Shown: positions 9,041 to 17,293, numbered from the stretch's first letter. The stretch: DNA of 64,000 nucleotides from an uncultured Bacteroidales bacterium (GCA_905233585.1 CAJOFD010000006.1:1-64000); one strand, 5' to 3'. Program-made: numbers and translations. The notes: generated by a model not told the origin, from the letters alone.

Positions 9041-9229
9041 TTATTTTATTTCTTTATGAACTGTAACTTTTTTCAAATAAGGATTGTATTTCTTCAATTC
9101 CAATCTATCCGGCGTATTTTTACGATTTTTGGTCGTAATATATCTTGACATACCCGGCACACCAGAGGCTTTTTGCTCTGTACATTCAAGTATAACTTGT
9201 TGTCTTGCTTCTTTATTTTTCTTTGCCAT
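9041..9229 (-). CDS. rpmG: 50S ribosomal protein bL33
   Basis: 62 aa. The family core [14 protein letters not shown]...[21 protein letters not shown] is clear. It has only one cysteine, so it is the zinc-free form. It leads the pair with DUF4295. In many Bacteroidota rpmB (bL28) stands just upstream and ftsY downstream; neither is here. A TACCTTTG promoter element lies 24 bases before the ATG. Confidence 0.97.
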   Translation of the reverse strand: MAKKNKEARQQVILECTEQKASGVPGMSRYITTKNRKNTPDRLELKKYNPYLKKVTVHKEIK

Positions 9230-9252
9230 TTTTACCTATATTTTTGAGTTTG

Positions 9253-9279
9253 CAAAGGTATAATTTTTTTCTTTACAAA
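9253..9279 (-). promoter_or_regulatory. Promoter of rpmG-DUF4295
   Basis: Minus-strand TACCTTTG (9260-9253) with TTTG 15 bases upstream (9279-9276). Confidence 0.55.
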
Positions 9280-9437
9280 ATTCATTTTTTTTGAAAAAAT
9301 ATATTCTATTTTTCATTATATAATAATATCTAACATTCTTTTGCTTATCTGACAATGCACAGAACACTATGTTCAGAAAAAAATTATTGCAAACATGCTC
9401 CTTCTGTCTTTATCCTTGCATAGCCAAAACCCGACCA

Positions 9438-10481
9438 TTAATTTCTTGCAAAGAATAACCCTGCACCATAAAGAGGCACATTGGTTATTCTCTCTTGTTC
9501 CCGATATGCACTCATCGAAAAACGAACGGCACGCATCGCTTCTTTGTTTTGAAGTATGGTTTTTAAGGATTGGGATTGAAGATTCTCTTTCGCTTTCACT
9601 TCAATAGGAACAACTTGTATATCTTGTTGAATAATAAAATCTATCTCAAGACTACTTGTTTCCCGACTATAATAGAACAATGATTGGTCTATACTTGCCG
9701 CAAGTTGGGTGCAAACGTAGTTTTCGGTAAACATACCCTTTCCCTCCTCCATATTGTTAGGTAACAAAAGCATAGCAGATGGAGTATTTGTCAAGGCTCC
9801 CAATAAGCCGACATCAAGCAGATATAGTTTGAAAGCAGCAAAATCCTCATAGATTTTCAATGGAATAGCATCATGGGCAGAGATAAATGCGGCAACCGCA
9901 CTCGGCATACCTCCTACAAAATAATACTCACGTAACAATTGTATCAATGTTGAATGAAAACCTTGAAGGATATTCCAATCTTTAAGCAGCAAGATGTCTG
10001 CCATCTTATCATTTCCTTTCGCTCTTAAAAATTCATCAAACGACATAGGATACATTTTAATCAAATCCACTTTGCCAACAGGAAACGATTCTCCATGACG
10101 CATGGCAATGCCAAGTAACGAACCCGCTACACAAATATAATATTCTGGAGCATTCTCACAAAAATACTTCAGAGACGATAAGCCTCGCTGAAGTTCTTGT
10201 ATCTCATCAAGGATAATCAAGTTTTTTTTCGGAAGAATCACCTCTTTTGTTATAGCACTAATAGTAAGAATAATCCTTTCTGTATCATAGTTCTCTATGA
10301 ACAAATCCTTTACAATTGTATTATTATCACAATTAATATATGCAACATTCTTATAATATGTCTTTCCGAATTGTTTTAGAATATATGTTTTACCTACCTG
10401 ACGTGCCCCCGAGAGAATCAATGGTTTTCGGAACAAAGAATCTTTCCATGTAATTAACTCTTTTACAATATTTCTATACAT
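9438..10481 (-). CDS. AAA ATPase / DUF4143 protein with a large internal deletion
   Basis: 347 aa, against about 400-440 for the family and 442 for the paralogue at 14.0 kb. The N-terminal AAA_14 domain is intact: Walker A GARQVGKT at 25-32 and Walker B LIILDEIQE at about 88-96, with the AGSLLG sensor at 119-124. After the GGMPSAV motif (190-196) the protein jumps directly to a PLKIYEDFAAFKLYLLDVGLLG segment, whereas relatives have about 85 residues between these landmarks. The C-terminal DUF4143 part with IDFIIQ and VPIEVKAKE (PD-(D/E)xK-like residues) remains. The deletion is in frame at about residue 205. The function of this family is unsettled; the copy may be non-functional. Confidence 0.85.
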   Translation of the reverse strand: MYRNIVKELITWKDSLFRKPLILSGARQVGKTYILKQFGKTYYKNVAYINCDNNTIVKDLFIENYDTERIILTISAITKEVILPKKNLIILDEIQELQRGLSSLKYFCENAPEYYICVAGSLLGIAMRHGESFPVGKVDLIKMYPMSFDEFLRAKGNDKMADILLLKDWNILQGFHSTLIQLLREYYFVGGMPSAVAAFISAHDAIPLKIYEDFAAFKLYLLDVGLLGALTNTPSAMLLLPNNMEEGKGMFTENYVCTQLAASIDQSLFYYSRETSSLEIDFIIQQDIQVVPIEVKAKENLQSQSLKTILQNKEAMRAVRFSMSAYREQERITNVPLYGAGLFFARN

Positions 10482-10610
10482 ATTTTTCTACTTGTTTTTC
10501 AAATGCAAGATACAAAAAATAGTGTTACAACTAAAAAAACACACTTTTTATAGCGACTTTTTAAGAAAAATTACATTTTTTTATAGCAACTTTTGAAAAA
10601 CGGGAAGCAA

Positions 10611-10635
10611 AAAAATGGCTGCCATAAAGGCAGCC
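10611..10635 (-). terminator. Terminator of BspA-like gene
   Basis: Minus-strand GGCTGCC stem with a 5-base loop (10635-10617), followed by A and seven-T tract. Confidence 0.8.
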
Positions 10636-10666
10636 CATCTACACTATTTATTTAACCATTAAATCC

Positions 10667-12298
10667 TTATTTTAGGGCTATTTTTCTGACACAATTGCCC
10701 ACTTTGACAAAGTAAATACCTTTAGGCATATCCGCTACATTTATTGTGATAGCGTCTGTGGCATGATTGATACGTTTCAGAACTTGACCCAATGTGTTTA
10801 CAATCTGAATGTCTGTCGGTTGCTCCAAACCTGAAACGGTAATTTGCTCCTTGGCAGGATTGGGATACAACCTGACAGCCGAATTTTCATTGGAAATCTC
10901 TTTGATACCCGTTGCGGATTCGGTAAAATGGGCAATCAATGTCATACCTTCTTCCCAAACAAGCGTACGCGGATTATCGGTATTGTTGCCGTCCTTGCGG
11001 GTCATGGTCTGACCGTTGATGCGGTCTTCCCAATAAGCAAACCTATAGCCCTGCTTAGGGACAGCCAATACGGTAACCTGCGGATTATCAGGAGTCGGTC
11101 TGCATAACATTTGAACATTTCCTTGGTTGGTATCATAAGATTGAATAAGCAAAATAGGCATAAAATAGGCTGTTATCGACCTGTCTTGGGACATTATTAA
11201 TGTTCTTAGATTATTTGTATCTCCATCGTTCCAACTCATAAATTGATAACCAGCATTCGCAGTAGCAATTACAACGGCACGGGGATTTGTACATGTAACA
11301 GGTATCGTTACCATAGCGGTACCCTTGCTTATATCTGCTGAAGAAACAGATAGAATAAATGTACCATTTTCTGCGACATTAGTAAATATTCCATCTAATG
11401 CGGTTTTATATGCGGATAATCTTCCGCAAGGAACCTTTACCTCTACTTTGTTTTTCATAGCATAATCAAAACTACTTGAGGTAAGCCCAGGTGGATTTTC
11501 TCCATAAAAAACAATCTGCCGTAATGCAGTATCATAATCGAACGCCATTGCACCTATGTTTGCAACCTTTGTACCAAAAGATACAGACTGCAACGCGGAG
11601 CATTCCGCAAAAGCCACAGTCCCTATATTCTCAACCGAATTGGTCATATTTACGGAAATTAGTTTCGTACATTTTACAAAAGCATGCATAAAAATGACTG
11701 ATACAGAATTTGGAATAGTGTATTCGCCACTTTTCCCTTTTGGACATTCAAATAAGGTATCTCCTGTCTTATTAAACACCACACCATCTACTGATTGCAA
11801 ATAAGGATTTTCTGCGGAAACATTAATAGCGGTTAGATTGGGACAGTCGCGATAAACCATAGGACCGCTATTAAAATTATAACGAGCAGATTTACCAATA
11901 TTTATAGTAGTAAGACTCTGACAACCATTAAAATTATCTCCTCCTATATATTCTACTGAATTGGGAATATCTATGGTTGTTAATTTTGAACAATTTACAA
12001 AAACATAATCCTGTATTCGTTGTAAAGAATCATGTAAAGAAACAGAAGTTAAATTGGAACAACCAGCAAAAGCACTATCTGCTAATATTCCTACAAAATA
12101 AGTATTTCCTCCATAGGAAACAAATTTAGGAATCATCACGTTTCCCGAATATGAATTGGGACCATTGTGGGTAACAGACACCCAAATACCTGAATATTTA
12201 TAATAAATCCCATCTACTTCAAAATCGTATGCCCAAGCGGTGCGGGCAAAAAGCAACAACATTGTTGCCAAAACAAATGTCTTTATTTGTCTGTACAT
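10667..12298 (-). CDS. BspA-like leucine-rich repeat surface protein with T9SS sorting domain
   Basis: 543 aa. A signal peptide (1-23, cleavage AWA-YD) precedes several LRR_5/BspA repeats (about 60-285) of the form F.gCs.LtsV.lpnSV..Ig..AF. Two divergent bacterial repeat segments follow (about 310-460), each with a GYxFxxW motif and an ITAYF/LIAHF end. The last 84 residues are a Por-type C-terminal sorting domain (VRLYPNPAKEQITV ... GIYFVKVGN ... KIALK), so the protein is exported by the type IX system and anchored or released at the surface. BspA proteins bind host or neighbour-cell ligands. It starts 12 bases after the membrane lipoprotein gene and probably shares its transcript. Confidence 0.93.
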   Translation of the reverse strand: MYRQIKTFVLATMLLLFARTAWAYDFEVDGIYYKYSGIWVSVTHNGPNSYSGNVMIPKFVSYGGNTYFVGILADSAFAGCSNLTSVSLHDSLQRIQDYVFVNCSKLTTIDIPNSVEYIGGDNFNGCQSLTTINIGKSARYNFNSGPMVYRDCPNLTAINVSAENPYLQSVDGVVFNKTGDTLFECPKGKSGEYTIPNSVSVIFMHAFVKCTKLISVNMTNSVENIGTVAFAECSALQSVSFGTKVANIGAMAFDYDTALRQIVFYGENPPGLTSSSFDYAMKNKVEVKVPCGRLSAYKTALDGIFTNVAENGTFILSVSSADISKGTAMVTIPVTCTNPRAVVIATANAGYQFMSWNDGDTNNLRTLIMSQDRSITAYFMPILLIQSYDTNQGNVQMLCRPTPDNPQVTVLAVPKQGYRFAYWEDRINGQTMTRKDGNNTDNPRTLVWEEGMTLIAHFTESATGIKEISNENSAVRLYPNPAKEQITVSGLEQPTDIQIVNTLGQVLKRINHATDAITINVADMPKGIYFVKVGNCVRKIALK

Positions 12299-12310
12299 AT
12301 TTCTATATTT

Positions 12311-13792
12311 TTATTTATACAACACATAATTTCTAAAGAAATTGACCAAAGCAACAATAAACATAGCCAAAGCCAAAAGTGCTAATAAGATAAAGCCGAT
12401 AAGAAGTGCAATAAAATGTTCACTATAATCTCTGTCTGTAGTGGTTGTTCCATCGCTCCAATGAGTTACTGTTTTATAGGTGCGTCCAGACCCCATAATA
12501 CCAAAGGCTGCTAAGGTAAGAGCCGTCATTAATTTGGAACGATTAGAATTGTCTTTACCTGAACTTTCTTGTTTATATATCATCCAATATGTTTTTCTAC
12601 TGGCAAAATAATATCCAAGAGGCACTAATATAAATGCAGAATCCATCCCCCCTGATATGCCCAATAACAAAACAACTACAATAGAACCTATAATCAAATA
12701 CGTTTTACTACCTGTGAACTGACGTTTATTTAACATTTTAAATACATCAACATATTTATTGTATTCATTAATACATTCTTCATTTGTTAGAGCAATTTCT
12801 ATAATCTGTAACAATACATTTCTATAGTCTTCCATCTGTTGTTTGCTGGTTATCATAAGTTCAGTTTCTCCATGCTCATTTACCACAGGAGTCAGACTAT
12901 TGCGAACATTATCCAACATTTGCAGTACCGTTTCGTTTTCCTCGTCTGTTGAAGCAAGAGGCAAGCCCATTTTTTCCCGATATTGCTCAAAATCAGCCGA
13001 CGTCTTTAATACAATTTTTCGATTTTTGAAACATAATACATAAATTATATATACAAAAGGTGCACCCAATATCGCTGCCCATATAATAGCTAAAACCACT
13101 CTCCATATAGTCATCCATACAGAATCCGTATCTTTTTGTACCCCTGCGGTTGAAGATATTGTATTAGCCGCTCCTGCGGATTCGTAACTGCATGAACGGG
13201 TTTCTTCAGCATTATTCAAACCCAATGAGGGATAATTTACCGTACGAAGCACCCAGTTGCCGTTATCGTCAAACTTTTTGTACGAATAGGTGATATTCTC
13301 TGTCTTTTTCGTCTCCGCATCCGTATATTTAATTGTTGTAAGCCAACCATCGGCATCATAAACAAATTGAGCGGTACCCGTTTCCATTTTTTCATCTGTA
13401 TCCTCATTCACATAAGAATATTTTTGTTCAACAAGTTGTCCCTCTGTAGAATAAATATATTCTATCTCCCGCAAACCGTCACCTTCCACCGAAGAAACCT
13501 TAGCAATACGGTTGTTTTCGTCTCTTTCCAAAGTATATCGGGCTCCGAAATCTTCAGACTCCACTGCAACCTGATTGACAATCGTCAATTTGCCCTCCTT
13601 TGAAAATTCCAGATTATAAGTACTCCATAAGTCCCCTACATCGTTGATAGAGGATTCTACCTTTGTTACATTACCCTTTAATCCGAAGGTGGTAGCCCTG
13701 TCGCTTTGAGAAACACCCGAACATGAATAAAAAACTATTGCCAGTGCAATCAGACTGGTTTTTACTAAATTTCTTTTTAAATTTGTTTCCAT
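12311..13792 (-). CDS. Unrecognised lipoprotein with four C-terminal membrane segments
   Basis: 493 aa. I do not recognise the family as a whole. The N-terminus is a lipoprotein signal (FYSC, Cys24). Residues about 30-205 form YD/RHS-like beta strands (for example LEFSKEGKL, YIYSTEGQLVEQKYSY, AQFVYDADGWLTTIKY), a style common in Bacteroidota lipoproteins. Then come a hydrophobic segment (about 226-252), a cytoplasm-like acidic stretch (about 265-360), a long hydrophobic pair near 365-400, and two more segments near 420-435 and 455-485. A lipobox plus true membrane helices in one chain is odd. It lies 12 bases upstream of the BspA-like T9SS cargo. The promoter element at 13828-13835 fits its start. 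Confidence 0.75.
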   Translation of the reverse strand: METNLKRNLVKTSLIALAIVFYSCSGVSQSDRATTFGLKGNVTKVESSINDVGDLWSTYNLEFSKEGKLTIVNQVAVESEDFGARYTLERDENNRIAKVSSVEGDGLREIEYIYSTEGQLVEQKYSYVNEDTDEKMETGTAQFVYDADGWLTTIKYTDAETKKTENITYSYKKFDDNGNWVLRTVNYPSLGLNNAEETRSCSYESAGAANTISSTAGVQKDTDSVWMTIWRVVLAIIWAAILGAPFVYIIYVLCFKNRKIVLKTSADFEQYREKMGLPLASTDEENETVLQMLDNVRNSLTPVVNEHGETELMITSKQQMEDYRNVLLQIIEIALTNEECINEYNKYVDVFKMLNKRQFTGSKTYLIIGSIVVVLLLGISGGMDSAFILVPLGYYFASRKTYWMIYKQESSGKDNSNRSKLMTALTLAAFGIMGSGRTYKTVTHWSDGTTTTDRDYSEHFIALLIGFILLALLALAMFIVALVNFFRNYVLYK

Positions 13793-13827
13793 AAAATTTT
13801 ATTTTTACTTTTCTCCCATAAAGATTG

Positions 13828-13856
13828 CAAAAGTAAAATATTCAACTATGTTTCAA
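13828..13856 (-). promoter_or_regulatory. Promoter of membrane lipoprotein-BspA unit
   Basis: Minus-strand TACTTTTG (13835-13828) with a TTG 18 bases upstream (13856-13854). It lies 36 bases before the ATG. Confidence 0.55.
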
Positions 13857-14025
13857 CGAATTACAGTATAACAAAAATATTACATAAATGCAACAAAATT
13901 GTTACACCTTTCTATTGGGAGGAGAAAATACGAGTAGGGCGACCAATAGATAATATTGGTCACCCTATGCAAGAAAAAGACTAAATGATCAAGTATAAAT
14001 ATATTCTATTCTGTCTTTATATGTA

Positions 14026-15354
14026 TCAGATTGTAGAAGAAGGGAAAAGATTACCTATAGCATAAAGAGGATAAATATCAACATCCGCTAATTGTGCAAA
14101 ATTCTCCATAGATGTACGGACCCCCCTTGCAATTTGTTTGAGTTGCATAAACATACGCATACTTTTCATCCCCCCCTTTGCTCCAGCCTTTACCTCTATA
14201 GGACAAACAATATTATTCCGTTCTATTAAATAATCGACTTCAGCAACAGCATTTTTTTCTTCCCTACGCCAATAAAACAACGCTGCTGGCAAGAAACAAG
14301 ATTGTGCCTTAATGATTTCCAATCCGACAAACACCTCTGCTAAAACACCTCTATTTATAATATCCATATCGGAAGCAAGAAGTATATTGGCAACATCTAA
14401 ATGCAATAAACGTTGCATAATACCAGTATCAAACAAAAACATTTTTCTGTATTTTTCATTCATCTCAGCCCCAAGCGGAATTCCATTGCCTGATGTATGA
14501 GTTACGGGAATTATCAACCCTGCCATACAAAGCATATTTACAGCCTCTTTGATAACATCGATCCGAAATTCTCTATCTACATGAGAATAAACAAACTTAC
14601 CTGTATTTTGTTCTGCTACGGCATAGAGTGCCTTTTGTAACAAAATAGGATTAGCACGCTTGCGATACTTTTTAAAATCATCTGTATATGAAACTATTAA
14701 TGTATCCAACACTTGTTGGCAGTCTCGTATATTTTGTGTTTCCACATAAGTGGCAATCACTTCCGGCATACCGCCAAGCAATAAAAATTGTCGTAACAAT
14801 TGTTGGGCTTTTTCATGAATAGGTTGCGACAATGGATATTGAGGAGAAGCATTTTTGATGGCTTTACACAAAGAAGCATTGCCTGTTGCCTGCAAAAACT
14901 CATTGAAACAAAATGGATACATAAATATAGATTGTACACGCCCGACTCCAAAAGAAGGCAGTTCCGCCAAGGTAAACTCAAGTAAAGAACCCGCTGCCAC
15001 CACATGCAAACTAGGATATTTTTCATAAAAATATCTCAACATATTGATAGCCTCCGGACAAGCCTGTATTTCATCTAAAAACAAGAGCGTTTTTTTCTCA
15101 ACTATCGGAATATTCATCAATACAGACAAATGCTCTGCAATCTGCTGTGGAGACAAGCCCTGCTGAAATAAGACATGAAAATCGTAGTGCTCATTCAAAT
15201 CAATTTCTACGTAATATTCAAATTGTTTGGCGAGGTGGCGAATAGCGTACGTCTTCCCCACTTGCCTTGCCCCTCTTATTAATAGCGGTTTATGATGCAA
15301 TTGGTTTTTCCATTGTATTAATACCTTGTCTATTTCACGTTCTATATACTCCAT
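14026..15354 (-). CDS. AAA ATPase with DUF4143 domain
   Basis: 442 aa, full family length. AAA_14 domain: Walker A GARQVGKT at 28-35, Walker B LLFLDEIQA at about 90-98, and AGSLLEF at 121-127. The GGMPEVI motif follows at about 194-200, then the middle DUF4143 region, and a C-terminal nuclease-like segment with AEVDYLIE and CPIEVKAGAKGG. The role of these abundant ATPases is unknown; suggestions from their distribution include mobile or defence functions, which I cannot test here. It has a very good promoter (15378-15408), and a 33-bp tandem repeat lies just upstream of that promoter. It is a paralogue of the shortened gene at 9.4 kb. Confidence 0.93.
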   Translation of the reverse strand: MEYIEREIDKVLIQWKNQLHHKPLLIRGARQVGKTYAIRHLAKQFEYYVEIDLNEHYDFHVLFQQGLSPQQIAEHLSVLMNIPIVEKKTLLFLDEIQACPEAINMLRYFYEKYPSLHVVAAGSLLEFTLAELPSFGVGRVQSIFMYPFCFNEFLQATGNASLCKAIKNASPQYPLSQPIHEKAQQLLRQFLLLGGMPEVIATYVETQNIRDCQQVLDTLIVSYTDDFKKYRKRANPILLQKALYAVAEQNTGKFVYSHVDREFRIDVIKEAVNMLCMAGLIIPVTHTSGNGIPLGAEMNEKYRKMFLFDTGIMQRLLHLDVANILLASDMDIINRGVLAEVFVGLEIIKAQSCFLPAALFYWRREEKNAVAEVDYLIERNNIVCPIEVKAGAKGGMKSMRMFMQLKQIARGVRTSMENFAQLADVDIYPLYAIGNLFPSSTI

Positions 15355-15377
15355 AAATCCAATTTTTCACACTGCTG

Positions 15378-15408
15378 CAAAGATAACATTTTTTTATTAT
15401 ATATCAAA
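15378..15408 (-). promoter_or_regulatory. Consensus Bacteroidota promoter of AAA/DUF4143 gene
   Basis: Minus-strand TTTG (15408-15405), 19 bases, then TATCTTTG (15385-15378); both boxes and spacing are consensus. It ends 23 bases before the ATG. Confidence 0.8.
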
Positions 15409-15425
15409 TAAATATGATTATTTTT

Positions 15426-15510
15426 CGTAAAAATCCAAACATAAAACATGTCAAAAAACGTAAAAATCCAAACATAAAACATGTCAAAAAACGTAAAAAT
15501 CCAAACATAA
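15426..15510. repeat. 33-bp direct tandem repeat, 2.6 copies
   Basis: Identical units begin at 15426, 15459 and 15492; the last is cut off after about 19 bases. Each unit contains a CATGT half that forms ACATGT, and an A6 stretch. There are no spacers, so it is not a CRISPR array. The block lies directly upstream of the -33 box of the ATPase promoter and just after the HTH gene, which suggests an operator array, though a simple replication slip is possible. Confidence 0.9.
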
Positions 15511-15555
15511 GAGTAAAATTCTCCTATGGCAAACCACTCTCGCATGTACCATTGG

Positions 15556-15783
15556 TCAGTCTTGGATTTTGCATTTCAGATTGGCGGAATACAAGGCAAA
15601 AAAATCATAATCCAGCACCTTAGAAACACGATAAAGCAACTCTGTATCAATACTATACGAATTAAACATACGATAACAAGCCATACGACTAATATTCAGT
15701 TTGTTAGCCAGCCACGACACACCGCATTCTTGTCTTTGCAATTCATTGTATATTGCCTTACCTATATCTATATGTTGGTCCAT
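15556..15783 (-). CDS. Small helix-turn-helix protein
   Basis: 75 aa from the ATG at 15783. The segment from about 21 to 60 (VSWLANKLNISRMACYRMF, then DTELLYRVSKVLDYDFF) has the Cro/CI-type HTH pattern: helix, turn, recognition helix, then a third helix. Such proteins bind DNA as dimers and often repress nearby genes. It has no fused effector domain and no obvious toxin partner. Upstream, on the same strand, lies a large dyad ending in a terminator-like hairpin (15807-15947); downstream lie the 33-bp repeats and the ATPase promoter. A role in controlling the ATPase gene is inference. Confidence 0.75.
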   Translation of the reverse strand: MDQHIDIGKAIYNELQRQECGVSWLANKLNISRMACYRMFNSYSIDTELLYRVSKVLDYDFFALYSANLKCKIQD

Positions 15784-15806
15784 AATAATCTTAAAAAAAC
15801 AAGCAT

Positions 15807-15840
15807 AAAAAAACCGTGAACTTTCTGTCGAAGTTCAAGG
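15807..15840 (-). terminator. Intrinsic terminator upstream of HTH gene
   Basis: On the minus strand CCTTGAACTT (15840-15831) pairs with AAGTTCACGG (15823-15814), with one mismatch and a 7-base loop, followed by seven T (15813-15807). Its 5' arm is also part of the larger dyad at 15829-15947, so the two structures exclude each other. Confidence 0.75.
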
Positions 15841-15947
15841 TTTCTGGACACACCTATCTATAAAACAAGAAAGCCCACGGTATTCCCATGAGCGTTTCTG
15901 CTTATCTTGCCTATAGATAGTCAAATTTGTCCAGAATTTGAACTTCG
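15829..15947 (-). ncRNA. Long dyad: candidate structured leader or small RNA
   Basis: Read on the minus strand, the arm 15947-15912 pairs with 15862-15829 in three uninterrupted blocks of 10, 9 and 9 bp (CGAAGTTCAA, TTCTGGACA, CTATCTATA and complements). The stem continues inward with a GCAAGATAAGC/GCTTTCTTG block and a CTCATGG/CCGTGGG tip that needs G-U pairs, which favours RNA of this strand. It lies between the glycosyltransferase stop (16037) and the HTH start (15783). It could be an attenuator leader, a free-standing small RNA with a terminator, or a MITE-like remnant; I saw no target-site duplication. Confidence 0.55.
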
Positions 15948-16036
15948 CAATAAAGCAAAAATCGCTATTTTGTTATATCTATATTAAAACTATCGTATCA
16001 TATTTTCTTTTACCATTTGCAAAAATACATTTTTTA

Positions 16037-17209
16037 TTAATGTTTGGACTTGTCCATTACATTTTTATATACATTAAACAATTGTTTTCCAATATATTCA
16101 CAAGTATACTGCTGCCCAACTTCACGAATGTTTTCCACATCAAAATCATGATAATGGTCTATCATAAAATTTAAGGCTTCAAGCAAAGCCTTTTCATCTG
16201 CAACAGGCACAAAAACACCTTCTTTGTCTGATACTTTTTCGGCAATAGCCTCAATGTGAGTGGATACAATAGGACACCCGACTGCCAAACTCTCCGAAAT
16301 AACCACAGAATCAGTCTCATAATTGGAAAACAACAGAAAAACATCGCTCTGATAAAACCAATTGCATACTTCTTGCGGTGTTTTTTCTCCTAAAAATTTC
16401 ACTTTATCTTCACCCAAATCCAATGTTTTGGCATAGGCTCTCGTCTGCTCATAATCTATTCCATTGCCTATCATTACAAACTCAAAATCATCACGTTGCT
16501 TAAATAATTGTTGCACAACACGCAACATGCCGCACATATTTTTTGAACATTCTTCAAAACAAGATACATGCAATATGCGACATTTCTCATGAGGCAGTTT
16601 TGTTTGTCTTTTGTAGAAAAAATCATCTACCACATTGCGAACTACCTGATAATTATTATTTTTCAAGCCACGCCGGATCATCGATTGTTTCAAAAAATCA
16701 GACACAGCCATCACCGCATCGGCTTCTTTCACCACTTTTTCTGTTATCCTTTTTCTAAAAAAACCCTTATAGGTCTTATCTTCAGGCAAATATCGGCACC
16801 ATTGTTCCATAACAACATAGGGAATATGATATTTCTTTTTTAGCAAGTAGGCCAAAACACCGCTTTTTGTCAATATATTGGCTTGACAACAAACGGGTTG
16901 GGAAGTTTGTTGCAACAACATCTTATAGGCTTTTCTATAGGCTCGCCAATAATTCAACAATTGTGACAAACGGCGGAAAAGTTTATTTTGACAAAACGGA
17001 AAATAAACATAAATTTCCCTGACTCCATTTGTTGTTTGAGTGATACAATCAAATGTTTTCACATTTTCATCTGCTAACAAATACAAAACAGACACCTCTG
17101 CAAAACGTGCGACTGCTTCTGCATGTTTTCTCACAAACAAGCCCAACATATTATCATATCTATTGGGATACCAAGGTGAAAAGAAGAGAACATGTGGTTT
17201 ATTTTGCAT
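16037..17209 (-). CDS. Glycosyltransferase, GT4-like (GT-B fold)
   Basis: 390 aa. The N-terminal half has the acceptor domain start VLFFSPWYPNRYDNMLGLFV. The C-terminal half has a FVMIGNG.DYEQTR and VKFLGEK strand pattern and the E-x7-E donor-binding motif in NYETDSVVISESLAVGCPIV. These retaining enzymes use nucleotide sugars to build surface glycans. There is no other glycan gene beside it, so the product polysaccharide or glycolipid is unknown. A promoter with good boxes lies at 17261-17293. Transcription may run on into, or stop at, the dyad/terminator at 15.8-15.9 kb. Confidence 0.9.
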   Translation of the reverse strand: MQNKPHVLFFSPWYPNRYDNMLGLFVRKHAEAVARFAEVSVLYLLADENVKTFDCITQTTNGVREIYVYFPFCQNKLFRRLSQLLNYWRAYRKAYKMLLQQTSQPVCCQANILTKSGVLAYLLKKKYHIPYVVMEQWCRYLPEDKTYKGFFRKRITEKVVKEADAVMAVSDFLKQSMIRRGLKNNNYQVVRNVVDDFFYKRQTKLPHEKCRILHVSCFEECSKNMCGMLRVVQQLFKQRDDFEFVMIGNGIDYEQTRAYAKTLDLGEDKVKFLGEKTPQEVCNWFYQSDVFLLFSNYETDSVVISESLAVGCPIVSTHIEAIAEKVSDKEGVFVPVADEKALLEALNFMIDHYHDFDVENIREVGQQYTCEYIGKQLFNVYKNVMDKSKH

Positions 17210-17260
17210 TTTTCAAAATAAATGATTTAGATTTATATTTGGAATAAAAAAGTTTTCGTG

Positions 17261-17293
17261 CAAAAATAACATTTTTTTAAGTTCTTTTTCAAA
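17261..17293 (-). promoter_or_regulatory. Promoter of glycosyltransferase
   Basis: Minus-strand TTTG (17293-17290), 21 bases, TATTTTTG (17268-17261). Confidence 0.6.

Noticed and set aside
15426-15510. Possible small CRISPR array
   Set aside because: The repeat units are directly adjacent and identical with no spacers, there are only 2.6 copies, and no cas genes are nearby.
15342-15545. ORF with repeated aromatic 11-residue units (YVWIFTFFDMF)
   Set aside because: It is only the translation of the 33-bp direct repeat, overlaps the ATPase promoter and start, and its composition is unlike a real protein.
15829-15947. Retron msr/msd RNA
   Set aside because: The dyad has inverted arms, but no reverse transcriptase gene is present anywhere in the window.
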